A stretch of 18,125 nucleotides of DNA. Origin: Desulfotignum sp. Lineage in GTDB: Bacteria > Desulfobacterota > Desulfobacteria > Desulfobacterales > Desulfobacteraceae. The translations under genes and the position numbers were made by a program. Under the pieces are notes generated by a model. It was not told the DNA's origin. It saw only the letters and a program-made list of their open reading frames with translations, and ran no database searches. The stretch is from assembly GCA_021737445.1 (NCBI GenBank), contig JAIPDY010000046.1, forward strand, positions 1 to 18,125, given 5' to 3'. Positions 13,971 through 18,125 of this stretch are shown here, piece by piece; the first letter of the stretch is position 1; each line of letters begins with the position of its first letter.

Positions 13971-15041
13971 TTATCCACCATTGAAAATTCTTAAAATATC
14001 ATTGTAAAAAACAAAGATCATCAAAGCCACCAGCAGGGCGGCCCCGAACTGGATCATTTTTTCTTTTAATTTATCACTGACCTGTTTTCCGGTGACAGCC
14101 TCGATGCCGAAAAAAACCAGGTGCCCCCCATCCAAAACCGGTATGGGAAACAGATTGATGATCCCTAAATTGACAGACAACAGCGCAATAAACCACACAA
14201 AATTCACCGCCCCTGCTTTGGCCTGTTCTCCGGCCATCTGGGCGATCATGATGGGTCCGCCCAGATTGTCGGCAGACAGGCTGCCCGAGACCATTTTGCC
14301 AACCGACAAAATGGTCAGCTTCACAAGCCCGAAGGTATCTGAAATGGACCGGCCCATGGCCTGGAAGGGGTTCAACGGCTGGTGAAACACCTCGCCTGTA
14401 CCCCGGATACCTATGACATACCGGTCCACGGTTTCTTCGAACAGATTCACGGTCTTTTGTTGTTCCGGAATCATGGAGATCTGGATGATCCGGCCGTCCC
14501 GGTTCACCCCGATATCCAGGGCCTGACCGTCTGAATTGCTGATAATTCTGGAAATATCTTCAAAGGACCGGATCTGTTTGCCGTCAATGACTGTGATCAC
14601 ATCTCCCGGCAAAAGACCGGCATGCTGGGCCGGGGTGCCGTCCAGAACCTCACCGATCACGGGTTTGGACAGGTAGATCCCGGAAAACTGGTACAGCACA
14701 TAAAAAATAAAAATCGCCAGAAAAAAATTAAACATCGGACCGGCCGCCACGATCAGGCTTTTCTGGTACAGCGGCTTGTGGGAAAATGACAGGTCTTTAT
14801 CTGCGGGATCCAGTGCCTTGCCGGGTTCTTCACCCACCATTTTGACATATCCCCCCAGGGGAACCGCTGAAATACAGTACTCGGTGCGGCCTTTCATTTT
14901 TTTGAAAATCTTGGGACCGAACCCTAAAGAGAACACATCCACCCCTACCTTGAAAAACCGGGCCGCCAGAAAATGGCCCAGCTCATGGATGAACACCAGA
15001 ACACCAATAACAATAACAAATGCGACAACAGAATGACCCAA
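13971..15041 (-). CDS. rseP: RIP metalloprotease RseP (site-2 protease)
   Basis: A 356-aa inner-membrane zinc protease that cuts membrane-spanning substrates such as anti-sigma factors after a first periplasmic cut. The HExxH motif HELGH is at residues 19-23 in the first helix. A beta segment FSLGFGPKIF follows, then a single PDZ domain (about 125-195, with AGLLPGDVITVIDG). The second zinc-ligand motif NLFPIPVLDGGHL is at 296-308, and a last helix at about 333-348. E. coli RseP is 450 aa with two PDZ domains, so this is the shorter one-PDZ form. The start is TTG: no ATG or GTG precedes HELGH in frame, and AGAGAGGT lies 5 nt upstream. It follows dxr by 17 bp, and purL follows it directly. Confidence 0.94.
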   Translation of the reverse strand: MGHSVVAFVIVIGVLVFIHELGHFLAARFFKVGVDVFSLGFGPKIFKKMKGRTEYCISAVPLGGYVKMVGEEPGKALDPADKDLSFSHKPLYQKSLIVAAGPMFNFFLAIFIFYVLYQFSGIYLSKPVIGEVLDGTPAQHAGLLPGDVITVIDGKQIRSFEDISRIISNSDGQALDIGVNRDGRIIQISMIPEQQKTVNLFEETVDRYVIGIRGTGEVFHQPLNPFQAMGRSISDTFGLVKLTILSVGKMVSGSLSADNLGGPIMIAQMAGEQAKAGAVNFVWFIALLSVNLGIINLFPIPVLDGGHLVFFGIEAVTGKQVSDKLKEKMIQFGAALLVALMIFVFYNDILRIFNGG

Positions 15042-15046
15042 CTTTT

Positions 15047-15054
15047 ACCTCTCT
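15047..15054 (-). promoter_or_regulatory. Shine-Dalgarno site supporting the rseP TTG start
   Basis: The complement reads AGAGAGGT, ending 5 nt before TTG at 15041-15039. It lies in the 17-bp gap after dxr. With no in-frame ATG or GTG upstream of the HELGH codons, it fixes the TTG as the start. Confidence 0.7.
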
Positions 15055-15058
15055 TAAA

Positions 15059-16207
15059 TTATATAAGGGATCCGGCTTTTTCCCTGGCCCATTGATCGGA
15101 TTCAATAATACCTGAAAGATCTGGATTGTCAATGCAGGTATGGCCGTCCATGGTGGTGGAAATAATGGTGAAAATATCGGAGAATCTGATGCGTCGGTCT
15201 AAAAATGCCGCCACCGCCACCTCATTGGCCGCATTCATCACAGCGGGCAGTGTCCCTTTTTTTTTGCATGCGGCCAGGGCAAATTCCAGAGAAGGGAACC
15301 GGGAGACATCCGGAGCGTGAAAGGTCAAAGAGGAGAGTGCAGCAAAATCGGGGAACGCCAGGTCCAGGTCAAGACGGTCCGGAAATGACAGGGCAAAGGA
15401 TATGGCCTGTTTCATGTCCGGCACCCCCATCTGGGCCATGACCGATCCGTCGGTAAATCCCACCATGGAATGAACAATGCTCTCCGGATGAATCAGCACC
15501 TGGATATGTTCATGGGAGATATCAAACAGATGCATGGCCTCAATCAGTTCCAGCCCCTTGTTCATGAGGGTGGCGGAATCAATGGATATCTTGTCCCCCA
15601 TGGACCAGTTGGGATGGTCCAGGGCATCCTCTTTGGTAATGCCGGCAAATGCCTCTTTGGGAGTATTTCTGAAAGGTCCTCCTGAGGCGGTGAGAAAAAG
15701 TTTTTTCACATCTTTTGCAAAATTGCCCTGCATGCATTGAAACATGGCTGAATGCTCACTGTCCACCGGCAGCACCGCCACATTTTTCTCTCTGGCTTTT
15801 GCCATGACGATGTCTCCGGCCATCACCAGTGTTTCCTTGTTGGCCAGGGCGATCTGTTTTCCTGCATCAATGGCGGCCAGGGCCGGTCTCAATCCAGCTG
15901 CCCCCACCATGGCCAGCAAAACCATATCCACCCCGTCCCAGGCAGCAGCGGCCTCATATCCGGCATGTCCGGACAGAATCTGAGGCCTGAAGCCTGACCC
16001 CAGCATACCTGCCAGTTCCCTTGCCCTGGCCTCATCCAGCACCGCCACCATTTCCGGCAAAAATTGGGCAATCTGGCGGCAGAGCAGCGGCAGGTTGTTG
16101 GCAGCGGTCAGGGCTTTGACCTGAAACCGGTCCGGGTGCATTCGAACAATATCCAGGGCGGATGTGCCGATGGAACCGGTGGCACCCAGGATGGACAGCT
16201 GTTTCAT
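15059..16207 (-). CDS. dxr: 1-deoxy-D-xylulose 5-phosphate reductoisomerase
   Basis: A 382-aa NADPH-dependent enzyme (IspC) making 2-C-methylerythritol 4-phosphate, the committed step of the MEP isoprenoid pathway. The dinucleotide loop GATGSIG is at residues 8-14. LANKETLVMAG (121-131) and LPVDSEHSAMFQCMQ (146-160) follow, with metal ligands Asp149 and Glu151. TASGGPFRNTP (173-183) and ISIDSATLMNKGLELIEA (207-224) supply the third ligand Glu220. Length is normal. The start overlaps the cdsA stop as ATGA (16204-16207), with GGTGGTGAT just upstream. Its product feeds the prenyl chain that uppS, two genes upstream, elongates. A run of nine A's in the coding strand (15257-15265) encodes a Lys-Lys-Lys and is a possible slippage point. 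Confidence 0.97.
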   Translation of the reverse strand: MKQLSILGATGSIGTSALDIVRMHPDRFQVKALTAANNLPLLCRQIAQFLPEMVAVLDEARARELAGMLGSGFRPQILSGHAGYEAAAAWDGVDMVLLAMVGAAGLRPALAAIDAGKQIALANKETLVMAGDIVMAKAREKNVAVLPVDSEHSAMFQCMQGNFAKDVKKLFLTASGGPFRNTPKEAFAGITKEDALDHPNWSMGDKISIDSATLMNKGLELIEAMHLFDISHEHIQVLIHPESIVHSMVGFTDGSVMAQMGVPDMKQAISFALSFPDRLDLDLAFPDFAALSSLTFHAPDVSRFPSLEFALAACKKKGTLPAVMNAANEVAVAAFLDRRIRFSDIFTIISTTMDGHTCIDNPDLSGIIESDQWAREKAGSLI

Positions 16208-17022
16208 ATCACCACCGTCAGCAAATATCCATAGAGCACGGGAACGGCAAACAAGAGGCCGTCAATGCGGTCCAGCATGCCGCCATGCCCCGGCAGTATC
16301 CGGCCCGAATCCTTGACAGATGACGCCCGCTTCAGGGCGGATTCAAACAGATCCCCCACCTGTCCGGCCACAGCAATGAAAAAAGAACAGGGAAGGGTGA
16401 TTAACGCCAGGTCAAAAGAATCAAAAAACAGCAGAGAAAACACAAACCCGGTTGTCATGGACGCGGCAATACCGCCTGCTGATCCCTCCATGGTTTTCTT
16501 GGGACTGATGCGGGGGGCCAGTTTGTGTTTACCAAAAACCGTGCCAATGTAAAAGGCACCTGTATCATTGATAAAACACACGATCAGCAGCCAGATAATC
16601 CAGAAAATACCGCTTTCCATGTTTCTTACAAACAAAAGCATAGACAAAGAAAGGGGAATATACATGATACCCAGAGCCTGCCTGGCAATGGTTTCAAATA
16701 TTCCGGCACAGGCGGCAAACCTGAACAGCACAAAAACAGACAGTAAAATGAGATTCAGGGCCATGGCCAGAAACATGGCCGGCCAGGAGTTCAATGCCGC
16801 AAAGGTCACCAGAAGAATGCTGGTGAGAAAGGAAACAACCGTGACGGGCAGGGGGGCAGCTCCATTACCATGACCAAAAATGATACGCAGATATTCTTTA
16901 ATGGCAAAAATGGCCACTGCTGATACAAGCGCGGCCAGAAGCATTGGGGTGCCTTTGATCAGAATCCAAATGATCAGGGGCGCCAGAACTATTGTGGTGA
17001 TCCATCGCTGGGCATGCTGCAT
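16204..17022 (-). CDS. cdsA: Phosphatidate cytidylyltransferase
   Basis: A 272-aa inner-membrane enzyme that makes CDP-diacylglycerol from CTP and phosphatidate, feeding all phospholipid synthesis. There are about seven or eight hydrophobic helices. The C-terminal PROSITE-type CDS signature is complete at residues 228-254: it opens with SALKRASSVKD, continues through LPGHGG and ends in DRID. The motif INDTGAFYIGTVFGKHKL and SPKKTMEGSAGG precede it, as usual. The ATG at 17022 lies inside the end of uppS, a 34-bp overlap; no later ATG starts before the first helix. The stop overlaps the dxr start. Confidence is high. Confidence 0.95.
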   Translation of the reverse strand: MQHAQRWITTIVLAPLIIWILIKGTPMLLAALVSAVAIFAIKEYLRIIFGHGNGAAPLPVTVVSFLTSILLVTFAALNSWPAMFLAMALNLILLSVFVLFRFAACAGIFETIARQALGIMYIPLSLSMLLFVRNMESGIFWIIWLLIVCFINDTGAFYIGTVFGKHKLAPRISPKKTMEGSAGGIAASMTTGFVFSLLFFDSFDLALITLPCSFFIAVAGQVGDLFESALKRASSVKDSGRILPGHGGMLDRIDGLLFAVPVLYGYLLTVVI

Positions 17023-17774
17023 TCCACTTTACCGAACCGTCGGTCCCTTTTCTGGTAATTGGTTAAGATCTCGATAAACTCCTCTTTGGTAAAGTCCGGC
17101 CACAGGGTGTGGGTGACAAAAATCTCCGCATAGGCAGACTGCCAGAGCAAAAAATTGGACAGACGGAACTCTCCCGATGTCCGGATAACCAGGTCAGGAT
17201 CCGGCATGCCTGCGGTGTACAGGTGATCTGCAACAACCTGTTCGCTTATATCTGCCACTGCAAGTTCCCCTGCCTGAATTTTTTTCGCCACCATCTGAAC
17301 CGCATCGGTTATTTCCCGGCGGCTGCCGTAACTCAAGGCCAGGTTCAGGGTCATCTGGTGGTTGTGGCAGGTGGCTGCCATGGTTTCTTCAGCCTGATTC
17401 CTGACATCTTCGGGCAGTCTTTCCAACTGGCCAAGCACCTTCAGGCAGATCCCTTTTTCCATCATCTCATCTTGCTCAGACACCAGAAATTTCTTTAAAA
17501 GGTGCATAAGAGCAGACACTTCAGACTTGGGTCTGGCCCAGTTTTCAGTGGAAAAAGCGTACAGGGTCAGGAAGGGAATCTGGATTTCTCTGCAGGTACT
17601 CACGATGGTCCTGACGGTCTGGGACCCTTTTTCATGGCCTTTGATCCGGTTCATGAGCCGCCTTTTTGCCCACCTGCCGTTTCCGTCCATGATAACCGCA
17701 ACATGGGCCGGCAGCCGGGCCTGTGAAATATCAGACTTCAAGGATTTCCTTTTCTTTTTGGGCAAAAATATCAT
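16989..17774 (-). CDS. uppS: Isoprenyl transferase (undecaprenyl diphosphate synthase)
   Basis: A cytoplasmic cis-prenyltransferase that extends farnesyl diphosphate with isopentenyl diphosphate to the C55 carrier for peptidoglycan and other wall polymers. It has HVAVIMDGNGRWAKRR (residues 24-39, Asp30 being the Mg/diphosphate residue), FSTENWARP (74-82), SYGSRREI and the C-terminal DPDLVIRTSGEFRLSNFLLW signature. Length from ATG 17774 is 261 aa, overlapping frr by 44 bp. A better-placed Shine-Dalgarno, AAGGA, lies 5 nt before an in-frame TTG at 17741; that start would give 250 aa, overlap frr by only 11 bp and still keep all conserved motifs. I keep the ATG as outer limit. Function is certain; the start is not. 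Confidence 0.95.
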   Translation of the reverse strand: MIFLPKKKRKSLKSDISQARLPAHVAVIMDGNGRWAKRRLMNRIKGHEKGSQTVRTIVSTCREIQIPFLTLYAFSTENWARPKSEVSALMHLLKKFLVSEQDEMMEKGICLKVLGQLERLPEDVRNQAEETMAATCHNHQMTLNLALSYGSRREITDAVQMVAKKIQAGELAVADISEQVVADHLYTAGMPDPDLVIRTSGEFRLSNFLLWQSAYAEIFVTHTLWPDFTKEEFIEILTNYQKRDRRFGKVECSMPSDGSPQ

Positions 17775-18125
17775 CCAGCCGCTGGATATATTCGTCGGTC
17801 AGATCCTGTACCTGTTTTTGCCCCTTGAAGCTGTCATCTTCAGAAATATCACCATCCTTCTGGAGATCCTTGAGCATTTCATTGGAATCCCGCCTGATAT
17901 TCCGGATCGCCACCTTGTGTTCCTCGCAGGTTTTGGACACATTTTTTGCGATCTCTTTTCTGCGTTCCTCTGTCAGCGGGGGAATGGATATCCGGATCAA
18001 TTTGCCGTCATTGGACGGCGTCAACCCGATATTGGCCTTGAGAATGGCTTTTTCAACCGCATTGATCACGCTGATGTCCCAGGGTTTCACAGTAATCAAC
18101 CGGCTTTCGGGAATGGAGATGGTGG
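17731..18125 (-). CDS. frr: Ribosome recycling factor, C-terminal part (partial)
   Basis: About 131 codons of the ribosome recycling factor, which with EF-G splits post-termination ribosomes. The reading frame is open to the right edge of the window, and the start lies beyond it (the family is about 185 aa). The visible part begins TISIPESRLITVKPWD and continues with ANIGLTPSNDGKLIRISIPPLTEERRKE, AIRNIRRDSNEMLK and an acidic C-terminal helix ending ILEV. These are the standard RRF landmarks. The codon at 18097-18099 (TTG) is an internal leucine. It is the first visible gene of the leftward block; in many bacteria rpsB, tsf and pyrH precede it. Confidence 0.96.
   Translation of the reverse strand, partial: TISIPESRLITVKPWDISVINAVEKAILKANIGLTPSNDGKLIRISIPPLTEERRKEIAKNVSKTCEEHKVAIRNIRRDSNEMLKDLQKDGDISEDDSFKGQKQVQDLTDEYIQRLDDIFAQKEKEILEV

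Noticed and set aside
3473..16853. KOPS-like octamers (GGGNAGGG) that might orient FtsK: 3473-3480 minus, 11294-11301 minus, 16390-16397 plus, 16846-16853 plus
   Set aside because: They occur on both strands without skew, are few, and the E. coli motif may not apply to this lineage.

Overview
The window looks like the chromosome of a sulfate-reducing deltaproteobacterium (Desulfobacterota, probably Desulfobacteraceae, perhaps near Desulfotignum or Desulfobacter). Three things suggest this: moderate GC content, the protein style, and an RNase J gene, a split large-type FGAM synthase and the frr-uppS-cdsA-dxr-rseP block sitting together. The taxonomic call is inference; there is no rRNA here. 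Nearly every base is coding. No intergenic gap exceeds about 70 bp, and I see no insertion sequence, integrase, CRISPR array or prophage gene.

Plus strand, 1-3447: the 3' end of folC (folate polyglutamylation), then a tRNA-Arg(CCG) gene, then three closely packed genes. These are a GT4 glycosyltransferase that starts only 12 nt after the tRNA CCA end, a class I SAM methyltransferase overlapping it, and a ChaN-like lipoprotein. The glycosyltransferase and methyltransferase look like a small modification cassette of unknown substrate.

Minus strand, 18125-3480: thirteen genes read leftward, most overlapping or a few bases apart, and converge with the plus-strand block at 3447/3480. In transcription order they are frr (partial), uppS, cdsA, dxr, rseP, purL, purQ, a DUF554 membrane protein, an EamA transporter, a 110-aa unknown protein, RNase J, ftsK and a Methyltransf_24-type methyltransferase. 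The first five are the familiar translation, isoprenoid and envelope block. uppS makes the undecaprenyl carrier, cdsA makes CDP-diacylglycerol, dxr commits carbon to the MEP isoprenoid pathway, and rseP is an intramembrane protease. The block then runs without a break into purL and purQ, which together form one FGAM synthase. The largest gap (64 bp, before the EamA gene) carries inverted repeats and is the likeliest internal promoter site. RNase J and FtsK are joined by an ATGA stop/start overlap.

I found no convincing new defence or mobile system. The points most worth a second look are the FGAM synthase: its split architecture, a changed motif residue and its placement in the envelope operon. 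Next come the near-leaderless glycosyltransferase beside the tRNA, the 110-aa unknown before RNase J, and two start codons (rseP, uppS) where Shine-Dalgarno placement points to TTG.
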